NCBI GenBank assembly: GCA_945871425.1 | Contig: CAMBVS010000007.1 | Span: 20,120-84,119 of the forward strand | DNA from: Rhizobium sp. Q54 | Lineage (GTDB): Bacteria > Pseudomonadota > Alphaproteobacteria > SHVZ01 | DNA: 64,000 nucleotides | Reading direction: 5' to 3' | In this document: one piece after another, positions 55,989 to 63,626 of the stretch | How positions within the stretch are numbered: the stretch's first letter is position 1 | Layout of the letters: every line of letters starts with the position of its first letter | Program-made: the position numbers and the translations under genes | Notes under the pieces: model-generated | Told to the model about the DNA's origin: nothing | Seen by the model: only the letters and a program-made list of their open reading frames with translations | The model's database searches: none

Positions 55989-57551
55989 TCAGCTCTTGTC
56001 GAGGTTCCAGTAGACGAACAGCGGCGCCTTCAAGAGGCCGGTCACGTTCTTGCGGTGCGGCCAGGGCTGCACGTATTCGCCGAGCGGGATGAATGGCAGC
56101 ACCTCCCACAGGCGCTTGTGCAGCGCCTCCACCAGCTCCTTCTGCTTCTCAGGATCGGTCTCGCGAATGAACTTCTGGCGGATGCCCTCGGCCGTCGGGT
56201 CGCAGGCCCAGCCGAACCAGCTCTTGTCGCAGGTGGTGACCGTCGGCAGGCTGGTCAGCGGCGAGGCGCCGGTGGTGCCGCCGAATGTCGTATGGAAGAT
56301 GTGCCAGCCGCCTTCCGCGGGCTTGTCCTTCTTGGCGCGCGTGGTGACGACGTTCCCCCAGTCGCTGAGCTTGAGCTCGACGTTCATTCCGATCTTCTTC
56401 AGGTTCTCGGCCGTCACCAGGGTCAGCGCGTTCAGCGTCGGGATGTCGGAGGCGCCGATTAGCACGACTTTCTCGCCGTTGTATCCGGCCTCCTTGAGCA
56501 GCAGTTTCGCCTTCTCGATATCCTGCTTGCGATAGGCGTCCGAGCCCGCCTCGGTCGCATACGGGCCGCGGCACATGTACATGCCGAAGCACACCTTCCA
56601 GAACCGCTCGTCGCCATAGGCAGCCTGGGCATAGGTGCGCTGGTCGACCATCAGCGCCAGGGCCTGGCGCGCCTTCGGGTTGTCGAAGGGCGGATGCAGG
56701 AAGTTCGGCCGCAAGCCGCCATAGCCCGGCAGCAGCTGGACCTCGCCCAGGACTACGTCCGGATTCTTCTCGATCACGCCCAAAAGATCCATCGAGGGCT
56801 GGTCGAGGATGTCGACCTCGCCGGCATTCAGCGCGGCAAAGGCGGTCGCGGCATCGGGAATGACCTTGTATTCGATGCGGTCGACCTTGACGACCTTGCC
56901 GCCGGCAAGCCCGTTCGGTGGCTCGCTACGCGGCACGTAGTCGGTGTTCTTGGCATAGACGATCTTGGCGCCGGGAACCCATTCCTCCTTGACGAACTTG
57001 AAGGGGCCGGAGCCGATCGACTCGGTGATCGGCGTGTTCGGGTCGATCAGCGCCTCCTTCTCGCGGTAGATGCCGCCATAGACGCTGTTGCCGCCGCCGA
57101 GCGTGTAGAGCGTCGGGCCGAAGGGCTCCTTCATCTTGAGGGTGAAGGTCTTGTCGTCGACCGCCTGCACGCCGGCGACGAACTCATTCAGGCTCCGCCC
57201 GAGCAGCTCGCGCGCCATCATCCGCTTCAGCGAGGCGACCACGTCCTTGGTGGTCACCGGCGTGCCGTCATGGAACTTGAGCCCGGGCCTGAGCGTGAAG
57301 GTATAGGTCAGCTTGTCGGCCGAGAGCGTATAGGTCTCGACCATCTGCGGCCTGGCATCGAGCTTCTCGTTCCAGTTGAACAGGGAGTCGTAGACCGCCG
57401 CCATGTGCTGGCCGGTGATGGTGGCGGTGGTCTGGTGGCCGTCGACGACCTTGAGGTCGGCGTGCGGAACGACGCGGATCACCTTCTGCGCCAACGCCGG
57501 CGACGCGGCCAGCGCGAGTGCTGCCGCCAGAACGGGTATGCGTGATCTCAT
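55989..57551 (-). CDS. ABC transporter substrate-binding protein, family 5 (peptide/nickel type)
   Basis: 520 aa. Signal peptide ending ASPALAQ, then the SBP_bac_5 fold with YTFTLRPGLKFHDGTPVTTKDVVASLKRM, GPFKFVKEEWVPGAKIV and YWNLDKS at the end. It binds peptides or other organic solutes in the periplasm. Family genes normally precede two permease and one or two ATPase genes, but none is present here, so it is an orphan whose transporter is elsewhere, or a chemoreceptor partner. Confidence 0.92.
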   Translation of the reverse strand: MRSRIPVLAAALALAASPALAQKVIRVVPHADLKVVDGHQTTATITGQHMAAVYDSLFNWNEKLDARPQMVETYTLSADKLTYTFTLRPGLKFHDGTPVTTKDVVASLKRMMARELLGRSLNEFVAGVQAVDDKTFTLKMKEPFGPTLYTLGGGNSVYGGIYREKEALIDPNTPITESIGSGPFKFVKEEWVPGAKIVYAKNTDYVPRSEPPNGLAGGKVVKVDRIEYKVIPDAATAFAALNAGEVDILDQPSMDLLGVIEKNPDVVLGEVQLLPGYGGLRPNFLHPPFDNPKARQALALMVDQRTYAQAAYGDERFWKVCFGMYMCRGPYATEAGSDAYRKQDIEKAKLLLKEAGYNGEKVVLIGASDIPTLNALTLVTAENLKKIGMNVELKLSDWGNVVTTRAKKDKPAEGGWHIFHTTFGGTTGASPLTSLPTVTTCDKSWFGWACDPTAEGIRQKFIRETDPEKQKELVEALHKRLWEVLPFIPLGEYVQPWPHRKNVTGLLKAPLFVYWNLDKS

Positions 57552-57843
57552 GACGCCGATCTCTCCTCGGTTGCCTCTCCGTTGGAGATCGCCAGCTCCC
57601 GGGGAGCGTCACGCCCCGGTCAAGGAGGGGCGTCCACCCTCTTGTCGTTGCCCTTGGAGCCGCGACCGTCGCCTCGTCGGGCGACCGAAAGATCAGGCGA
57701 CGGCGGCCGGCCCCTTGTCAATGGGACGGCAGCCGTCAGCCGTGCGGTCGGACCGGCACGAGGGAGATCGCCACCAGAATGAAGGCGAGCATGCCGACCG
57801 CTTCAAGGCGACAGGACCGTAAGGCTCCGACTTCCTCCGTGTC
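57552..57843. other. Intergenic region without a recognisable gene
   Basis: 292 bp upstream of the peptide-binding-protein gene and downstream of dctM. Both neighbours are on the - strand. I see short GC-rich hairpin possibilities but no clear promoter, ORF with family features, or repeat. It should hold the promoter of the binding-protein gene. Confidence 0.5.
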
Positions 57844-59154
57844 CTACAGAACGCTCGGCAGCCAGAGGGCGATCTGCGGGAAGAACAGCACGAGCAGCAG
57901 CCCGATCGCCTGCAGGATCATGAACGGCCAGACGCTGGAGAAGATGACGTCGAGCGTGATCTCAGGTGGCGCGACACTCTTCAGGTAGAAGGCGGCCGGC
58001 CCGAACGGCGGCGACAGATACGAACTCTGCATGTTCATGCAGAACAGGATGCCGAACCAGACCGGGTCGTAGCCGAGGTCTTTGATGACCGGCACGAAGA
58101 TCGGCATGGTCAGCAGAAGGATGCCGATCCAGTCCATGAAGCAGCCGAGGATCCACAGCGCCACCATCATGATGATGATGATGACGATCGGCTCGAACGG
58201 CAGGCCGGAAAACAGGCCGCGCATGTAGGTGGTGCCGCCCATGACGTTGTAGATGCCGATCAGCGCATTGGCGCCGAAGGTCAGCCACAGCAGCACACCG
58301 GTGGTGTTCATCGTCTGGATCAGCGACTGGCGAATCATCGGCCAGTTGAGCTCCTTGCGGACCAGCGCCGAGACCACGGCGCCGACCACGCCGACGCCCG
58401 CCGATTCCGTCACCGAGGCGATGCCGGCATAGATGCTGCCCAGCACCCAGATGATGACCATCATGGGCAGCACCAGCCCCTTCAGCAGCTTCAGGCGCTG
58501 GACGAGCGGAACGTTGCGCTCCTCGATCGGCGCCGGCGGCCCGAGCGACGGGTCGATGGTGCAGCGGATCATGATGTAGGCCATGTAGAGGCCCGACAGC
58601 AGGAAGCCGGGGATGAAAGCGGCCTGGAACAGGTCGCCGATCGAGACGTTGGCGGTGAGCCCGTAGAGGATCAGGACCACCGACGGCGGAATCATGGTGC
58701 CGAGCGAGCCGCCGGCGCAGATCGTGCCGATCGCCAGCTTCCGGTCGTATCCGAGACGCAGCATCTGCGGCAGCGCCAGCAGACCGAGCAGGACGATCTC
58801 GCCGCCGATGATCCCGGTCATCGCCGCCATTATGGTGGCGACCATCGTCGTCTGTACGGCGACGCCGCCGGGAAGGCCGCCAGAGAAGATGTACATGGCG
58901 TCGAAGAGATCCTTCGCGACCCCGGATCGCTCCATGATGCTCGCCATTAGAACGAACAACGGGACAGCGACGAACACGTATTCCGAGACGAAGCCAAGCA
59001 CCCGGCTCGAAACCAGCGGCAGGCCCGTCGGGCCGAGCCACAGGAGCGTGCAGCCGACGGCAAGCGTCATCGTCACCCACGCCAGCGGCATGCCGGTGAG
59101 CATGAGCAGGATCATGGTGACGACGATCAGGATCGAGATGGTTTCGATGCCCAT
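57844..59154 (-). CDS. dctM: TRAP transporter large permease DctM
   Basis: 436 aa, about 12 membrane helices. Contains GGSLGTMIPPSVVLILYG and AIMSGIIGGE-like AAMTGIIGGEIVLLG segments characteristic of DctM, and WIGILLLTMPIFVPVIKDLGYDPVWFGILF at the end. It uses the sodium gradient to import the solute delivered by DctP. 33 bases after dctQ. Confidence 0.94.
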   Translation of the reverse strand: MGIETISILIVVTMILLMLTGMPLAWVTMTLAVGCTLLWLGPTGLPLVSSRVLGFVSEYVFVAVPLFVLMASIMERSGVAKDLFDAMYIFSGGLPGGVAVQTTMVATIMAAMTGIIGGEIVLLGLLALPQMLRLGYDRKLAIGTICAGGSLGTMIPPSVVLILYGLTANVSIGDLFQAAFIPGFLLSGLYMAYIMIRCTIDPSLGPPAPIEERNVPLVQRLKLLKGLVLPMMVIIWVLGSIYAGIASVTESAGVGVVGAVVSALVRKELNWPMIRQSLIQTMNTTGVLLWLTFGANALIGIYNVMGGTTYMRGLFSGLPFEPIVIIIIMMVALWILGCFMDWIGILLLTMPIFVPVIKDLGYDPVWFGILFCMNMQSSYLSPPFGPAAFYLKSVAPPEITLDVIFSSVWPFMILQAIGLLLVLFFPQIALWLPSVL

Positions 59155-59187
59155 GAAGCGGCCCCGGCGCGAATGTGGAGGGTCAGG

Positions 59188-59661
59188 TCAACGTGTGCGG
59201 AGGTGACGGACGATCTGGACCAGCAGCTGGAGCACGATCATCGCCGAGCCGACCACGATCAGCACCTTGATGACGGTCGGCATCGGCGAGTCCCAGGCGC
59301 TGCCGGTCCTCTCCACGATCTGGATCGCGAACAGGGCGGGCTTGAACCCCGCCCAGGCGAGGACGCCGATGGCGAAGACGCCGACCAGCATGCCGAACAG
59401 CTCGAGGCTCCAGCGAAGCCCCTTCGGCAGGCGGTCGGAGAGCGAGGTGATGCGGATATGCGCCTGGCCCTGGGTGACGTAGCCCCCCGAAAGCAGGTAG
59501 GCGATAGCGCAGACCATGATGGTCAGCTCGAACGCCCAGGTCGTCGGCGCGTTGAAGAGGTAGCGCATCACCACCTCGTAGGCGGTGACGACCACCGCGA
59601 CGAGGTAGAGATAGCTAACGCCTTCGCCGGTGAACCGGTTGAAGCGGTCGATCAGGCCCAT
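59188..59661 (-). CDS. dctQ: TRAP transporter small permease DctQ
   Basis: 157 aa from ATG 59661 (a GTG two codons upstream is possible). Four membrane helices; LVAVVVTAYEVVMRYLFNAPTTWAFELT is the conserved DctQ start, with the RYxFN and WAxE boxes. Partner of DctM. It follows dctP across a hairpin that may lower its expression. Confidence 0.92.
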   Translation of the reverse strand: MGLIDRFNRFTGEGVSYLYLVAVVVTAYEVVMRYLFNAPTTWAFELTIMVCAIAYLLSGGYVTQGQAHIRITSLSDRLPKGLRWSLELFGMLVGVFAIGVLAWAGFKPALFAIQIVERTGSAWDSPMPTVIKVLIVVGSAMIVLQLLVQIVRHLRTR

Positions 59662-59683
59662 GGACACCCCGCCGGTGTAGAGA

Positions 59684-59708
59684 AAGGGGGAGCCGAGCGC
59701 TCCCCCTT
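59684..59708 (-). terminator. Intra-operon hairpin between dctP and dctQ
   Basis: 10-bp perfect stem AAGGGGGAGC/GCTCCCCCTT with a five-base loop, followed on the - strand by TTCTCT. As a partial terminator or 3'-end stabiliser it would give more DctP than membrane subunits, as is usual for binding-protein transporters. Confidence 0.6.
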
Positions 59709-59743
59709 CCCGATACCTTCGATGACGGCTCGGAAGCCGCGGA

Positions 59744-60793
59744 TCACTTCGCCAGCAGGCCCATCTTCTGCATGAAGGCGATGTTGGCGTCGTAGGCCTT
59801 CTTCGCCAGCGGGCTGCCCTCGGCGAAGTCCTTCCACGCGCCGGCGGCGATCGCCCGGAGTCCGTCGCGGTCGGCCTGGCTCCAGTCGATGATGGTGATG
59901 CCCGACGACTTGTCGGCCATGTCGGCGGCGACGTTCAGGCGGTCCTGCAGCTCGTTCCGCATGGTCATGTCGTAGATGGCGGCGATGTACCAGGCGTCGA
60001 CCGCCTTCTGCAGCTGCGGGGTGAGCTTGTTCCAGATCGCCTTGTTGACGGTGAACTGGATGATCGGCATCGAGTGGATGCCGGGATAGATCGGGAACTT
60101 GGCGACCTTGTGCATGCCGCTCGACTTGTCCATCGTGTAGCTGGAGTTGTCGGCCGCATCGACGACGCCCTTGTCGAGCGCGGTGTAGGTCTCCGACGGC
60201 GGCATGGCCACCGGCGAGGCGCCGGCACGGCGGAACACCTCGGCCGCGAGTCCCTCGGGCGAGCGGATCTTCTTGCCCTTCATGTCGGCGAGGGTGGCGA
60301 TCTTGGCCTTGGAGACCAGCGCCTCCTTGGCGATGGCGCCGCAGCCGACCACCTGCACGGTGCCGCCGGTGTACTTGTCGACGGCCTCCTGCAGGATCTC
60401 GCGGCCGCCGCCGTGATAGCAGAACATGGTGAGCTGCAGCGGCGTGTCGTAGCCGGAGATCAGATCGCCCATCAGAGCGAAGACCTTGTCGCGGCCGGCG
60501 AAATAGGTGGTCGAGGTGAAGTCGCCCTGCAGGATGCCCTGGCTGATGGCGTTCATCGTCTCGGTATGCGGCACCACCGATCCGATCGGCGTCAGCTCGA
60601 TCTTGATCTGGCCGCCGGTCATAGCCGACAAGCGGTCGAGCCAGTGGTCTTGGAGCATCGTGTAGTAGGAGTCGCCGGCGACCATGGAGGTTTGCACCTT
60701 CCATGTCTGCGGCTGTGCCGAGGCCGGCGCGGCGGTGAGGCCGAGCCCGAAGGCGAACGCAATGCCGGCGGAAATCAGTGAACGGATTCGCAT
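59744..60793 (-). CDS. dctP: TRAP transporter substrate-binding protein DctP
   Basis: 349 aa from ATG 60793 (GGGGAGAG upstream; the frame opens 22 codons earlier but the signal peptide starts here). Signal ends APASAQ. DctP fold with MKGKKIRSPEGLAAEVFRRAGASPVAMPPSETYTAL, the conserved Arg in KKIRSP that binds the solute carboxylate, and KGVVDAADNSSYTM. A carboxylated substrate is therefore expected. Preceded by a LacI-type operator. Confidence 0.93.
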   Translation of the reverse strand: MRIRSLISAGIAFAFGLGLTAAPASAQPQTWKVQTSMVAGDSYYTMLQDHWLDRLSAMTGGQIKIELTPIGSVVPHTETMNAISQGILQGDFTSTTYFAGRDKVFALMGDLISGYDTPLQLTMFCYHGGGREILQEAVDKYTGGTVQVVGCGAIAKEALVSKAKIATLADMKGKKIRSPEGLAAEVFRRAGASPVAMPPSETYTALDKGVVDAADNSSYTMDKSSGMHKVAKFPIYPGIHSMPIIQFTVNKAIWNKLTPQLQKAVDAWYIAAIYDMTMRNELQDRLNVAADMADKSSGITIIDWSQADRDGLRAIAAGAWKDFAEGSPLAKKAYDANIAFMQKMGLLAK

Positions 60794-60865
60794 GTCATCT
60801 CTCCCCTGGATCGGCTTCTTTGAACGGCCGCGATGTGCCGCGCCCGTTGGCGCACGCAATAGTTG

Positions 60866-60881
60866 ATGTTAGCGGTAGCAT
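60866..60881. promoter_or_regulatory. LacI-family operator upstream of dctP
   Basis: ATGTTAGCGGTAGCAT: an imperfect CG-centred palindrome (6 of 8 half-site positions), typical of GntR-type LacI regulators, 73 bases upstream of dctP. It shares the half-site ATGTTAGC with the site at 62852. Confidence 0.7.
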
Positions 60882-60912
60882 GCGTGCAAACCGTTCGCAA
60901 GACGAAGCCGGG

Positions 60913-62019
60913 TCAGGTGCTCTCGCGAATGACCACGTCGAAGCCGAGGTCGATGACCTGGCCCGAACCGATCTCGCCGTCGATGCGCCCAAGGATGATG
61001 CGCGCCGCTTCCTCGCCGATCCGGTAGCGGGGCACGGCGACGGTGGTGAGCGTCGGCGACGCTGCCGCCGCGACCTCGAAGTCGCCGAATCCGGCGAGTG
61101 CGAGCCGCCCAGGCACATCCCAGCCGAGCCGCCGGCATTCGAACAGGGCACCGGCGGCGAGGCCGTCGCTGGTGAAGCAGGCGGCGTCGACCTCCGGATG
61201 CTCGACGGCGAGCCTCGCGATGGCGGACGCCCCGTGCGCCATCAGGGACGGCGGCGGCGGCGTCTCAAGGAATACCGTCGGCCGCCCGTGCCTCGTCATC
61301 GCATCGGCGTAGCCCTGGCGCCGCTGCTGCGCCCGGCGGTCGCCCTGAGCCGGGCCGATGAAGGCGATCGAGCGGTAGCCGGCGCGGACCAGGCTCTCGG
61401 CCATCTCGCGCACCGCCGCCCGGTTGTTGAATCCGACCGCCGAATCGATCGGGCGCGGCGGCAGCTCCCACATCTCGACCACCGGGATGCCGGCGCCCTT
61501 GATCATCCGGAGCGCGCGCTGCGGGTGCTGGCTGCCGGTGAGGATCAGTCCGTCCGGCCGGCGTCCGAGCAGCGCCGCGATGACGCTCTCGGAGTCCTCC
61601 GTCGCATAGCTGCCTTCGCCGATGATGAGCTGGTAGCCGCGGCTCCGCAGCAGGTCGGCCATGCCTTTGATGGTGTCGCTGAAGATCGAGCTGCCGATCG
61701 TCGGCACGATCACGGCGACGACGCGGCTGCGGCGGGAGGCGAGGCTGGCGGCGACCAGGTCGGGCACATAGCCGGTCTGGCGCATCGCCGCCTCGATGCG
61801 TGCGCGGGTCTCGTCGGTGACCTGGTCCGGCGTCCGGATCGCCCGCGAGACGGTGATCATCGAGACATCGGCGAGCCTGGCGACGTCGGCCATGCGCGCC
61901 TGTGCTCCGCTACCGCCTCGCTTGCGCGGGGCCGACGGTGGCTTGGTCTCAGGCGCGCTCGGCAGTCGCGAAGTAGCGGCTGGCCGAGCCTTTCTGGTTT
62001 TCGTAGATGGATCCGCCAT
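60913..62019 (-). CDS. LacI-family transcriptional regulator
   Basis: 368 aa. The helix-turn-helix MADVARLADVSMITVSRAI starts at residue 43, after an unusually long, basic, disordered N-terminus. ATG 61893 would give the standard LacI start and remove the 71-bp overlap with phyH. Periplasmic-binding-like effector domain with VVAVIVPTIGSSIFSDTIKGM and GLAAGALFECRRLGWDVPGRLALAGFGDFE. It probably binds the two CG-centred palindromes at 60866 and 62852 and responds to the solute of the TRAP system. Confidence 0.9.
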   Translation of the reverse strand: MADPSTKTRKARPAATSRLPSAPETKPPSAPRKRGGSGAQARMADVARLADVSMITVSRAIRTPDQVTDETRARIEAAMRQTGYVPDLVAASLASRRSRVVAVIVPTIGSSIFSDTIKGMADLLRSRGYQLIIGEGSYATEDSESVIAALLGRRPDGLILTGSQHPQRALRMIKGAGIPVVEMWELPPRPIDSAVGFNNRAAVREMAESLVRAGYRSIAFIGPAQGDRRAQQRRQGYADAMTRHGRPTVFLETPPPPSLMAHGASAIARLAVEHPEVDAACFTSDGLAAGALFECRRLGWDVPGRLALAGFGDFEVAAAASPTLTTVAVPRYRIGEEAARIILGRIDGEIGSGQVIDLGFDVVIREST

Positions 62020-62821
62020 GCGCCGCCTCAGGATAGGGCATCCGCACGGGCGTCGCCACGATCCGCGGCATCACCGACTCTTCGCCGCAGATCAGGTCGG
62101 CCTTGAACCGGTCGTAGTCGGCGATGCCCTTGAGCGGCCAGGCGTCGGCGGCCGTGTACTGGAAGAGCAGGAGGCGTCGGGGCCGGTTGGTGCGGTTGGT
62201 GGCCGAGCCATGGATGATGCGCGCATGGTGGATGGTGATCGAGCCGGCGCGGCCGACCAGCGGTACCGCCGTCGACAGATCGACCTTGTCCGCCTCGATG
62301 TCCATGGCACCGCAGAAGCGGCCATCGGCGTGATGGTCGTAGGTCGGCCCGAGATGGCTTCCCGGCACCACCAGCAGCGGGCCGTTGGCCTCGTCGACGT
62401 CGTCCATCATGATCCCGACCGCGGCCAGATCATCGTTGGTGTGCGGGTAGAAGGCCCAGTCCTGGTGCCATTCGACCGGCGCGCCGTAGCCGGCGGACTT
62501 CAGGTTGAGCTTGCCGGTGTCGAACCGGATCGACGGACCGATCAGGCGCTTCAGGACCTCGATGACCTTCGGATGGCGCGAGGCGGCGGCATAGACCGGG
62601 TCATGGAGATGCGGAGTCTTGATCCGCCGCACCCGCGGATTGCCCCGCCGATGGCTGTCCTCCAGGTCGTAGACCGCATCATGAGCGTCGATGGCGCCAG
62701 CACGTTCGACGAAGTCGTCGGTGACGGCGCGAAGCTCGGCGACCTCGCCGGGGCTGAACACGTCGGGGACCATGAGGTAACCGTTGGCACGGTAAAAGGC
62801 GACGTCGGCATCGGTGATCAT
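61949..62821 (-). CDS. Phytanoyl-CoA dioxygenase (PhyH) family protein
   Basis: 290 aa. Fe(II)/2-oxoglutarate oxygenase fold: the iron ligands HxD in VEWHQDWAFYPH (about residue 117) and distal His in ITIHHARIIHGSATN, with the 2-oxoglutarate Arg in NRTNRPRRLLLFQY. Probably hydroxylates or demethylates the compound imported by DctPQM. The LacI-type operator 31 bases upstream would make it substrate-induced. Confidence 0.9.
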   Translation of the reverse strand: MITDADVAFYRANGYLMVPDVFSPGEVAELRAVTDDFVERAGAIDAHDAVYDLEDSHRRGNPRVRRIKTPHLHDPVYAAASRHPKVIEVLKRLIGPSIRFDTGKLNLKSAGYGAPVEWHQDWAFYPHTNDDLAAVGIMMDDVDEANGPLLVVPGSHLGPTYDHHADGRFCGAMDIEADKVDLSTAVPLVGRAGSITIHHARIIHGSATNRTNRPRRLLLFQYTAADAWPLKGIADYDRFKADLICGEESVMPRIVATPVRMPYPEAAHGGSIYENQKGSASRYFATAERA

Positions 62822-62851
62822 CGGGCGCTTTCCTCGGCAAATGGCGTCGTT

Positions 62852-62867
62852 ATGTTAGCGCTACCAT
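62852..62867. promoter_or_regulatory. LacI-family operator upstream of phyH
   Basis: ATGTTAGCGCTACCAT: 7 of 8 symmetric positions around a central CG, close to the GntR/PurR-type operator consensus. It lies 31 bases before the phyH start, a repressing position. Confidence 0.8.
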
Positions 62868-62918
62868 AACCATCGATCAAGTAGCGGGTCCGAGACCCGA
62901 AAGGCAGTCGGCATCGCC

Positions 62919-63377
62919 TCAGACGGAGGCCGCAGGGAAAGCCGTCGCCTCCAGATCGAACCGCCACCCCGCGGTCCGCGCGATCGCCTCGACCTCGGCC
63001 CGCAACCTGCCGAAGCGAACGCGCCCATGGCCCCCGGGCCAGAGATCCTCGCGCGACTCCCGGTAGCGCAAGCCGGACTGGCGCCAATGCCTGAACGTCA
63101 GCGCCGGCGGAGGAAGCCCCTGCGCCACTTCCACAATCGCTTCCCTGAACCGCACCAGGCGCTGCGAAGGATCGAGGTCGCAGGCGTAACGGTAGGTCAC
63201 CCGACGCGATCCGAACCACCAGCCGGCGACGATCGCCGAATCCTCTCCGGAGAACCGTGGGCCCTCGCCCGCAACGGAGCAGCCCGCCTGCCGGGCCGCG
63301 TCCCGCAACCGCGTGGCGAGCCCGGCCGTCTCCTCGGCCGAAGCGGGACCGGTCAAGGCCTGGGGCGGCGACGGCAT
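62919..63377 (-). CDS. Hypothetical protein
   Basis: 152 aa from ATG 63377. The frame continues upstream through the tRNA remnant, giving the well-known artefact GSRVRVPPGSP, so the later start is used. Segments GWWFGSRRVTYRYACDLDPSQRLVRFRE and LPPPALTFRHWRQSGLRYRESRED suggest a beta-rich soluble protein. No family recognised. Confidence 0.65.
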   Translation of the reverse strand: MPSPPQALTGPASAEETAGLATRLRDAARQAGCSVAGEGPRFSGEDSAIVAGWWFGSRRVTYRYACDLDPSQRLVRFREAIVEVAQGLPPPALTFRHWRQSGLRYRESREDLWPGGHGRVRFGRLRAEVEAIARTAGWRFDLEATAFPAASV

Positions 63378-63398
63378 GCTTTCATACTGCAGTGAACG

Positions 63399-63448
63399 TG
63401 GTGAGCCCGGCGGGACTCGAACCCGCGACCCCATGATTAAAAGTCATG
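63399..63448 (-). tRNA. tRNA-Lys(UUU) 3' fragment (displaced att site)
   Basis: On the - strand: anticodon stem-loop CATGA-CTTTTAA-TCATG, variable GGGTC, T arm GCGGG-TTCGAGT-CCCGC, then CGGGCTC-A-CCA. The D arm and the 5' acceptor strand (expected GAGCCCG) are absent; the upstream sequence does not fold as tRNA. This is what is left of a tRNA gene after integration of an element, with the intact copy expected at the far end of the island to the right. Confidence 0.8.
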
Positions 63449-63494
63449 TAGGGCAGTCTAACACCTCGCAACACGAAGCAACGTAACGCGCACG

Positions 63495-63537
63495 AAGCCC
63501 CCATGCGGCTTGGCTAAAGCCCCGTGCGGCTTGGCTA
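63495..63537. repeat. Two imperfect 21-22-bp direct repeats (candidate integrase arm sites)
   Basis: AAGCCCCCATGCGGCTTGGC TA and AAGCCCCGTGCGGCTTGGCTA lie end to end between the att fragment and the integrase gene. A perfect palindrome GGTCACGTGACC (63562-63573) and a doubled GTGCCCCC (63598-63615) follow. Arrays like this beside an att site commonly bind the integrase N-terminal domain or an excisionase. Confidence 0.55.
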
Positions 63538-63626
63538 TCTCGCGGCGTTCATGTAACGTTCGGTCACGTGACCAAACTTACGAAGACACCCGCATTTGTG
63601 CCCCCGGTGTGCCCCCAACTGAACGG

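Noticed and set aside
63378..63434. N-terminal extension of the hypothetical gene reading GSRVRVPPGSP
   Set aside because: This is the classic translation of a tRNA T-arm, not protein; the later ATG was used.
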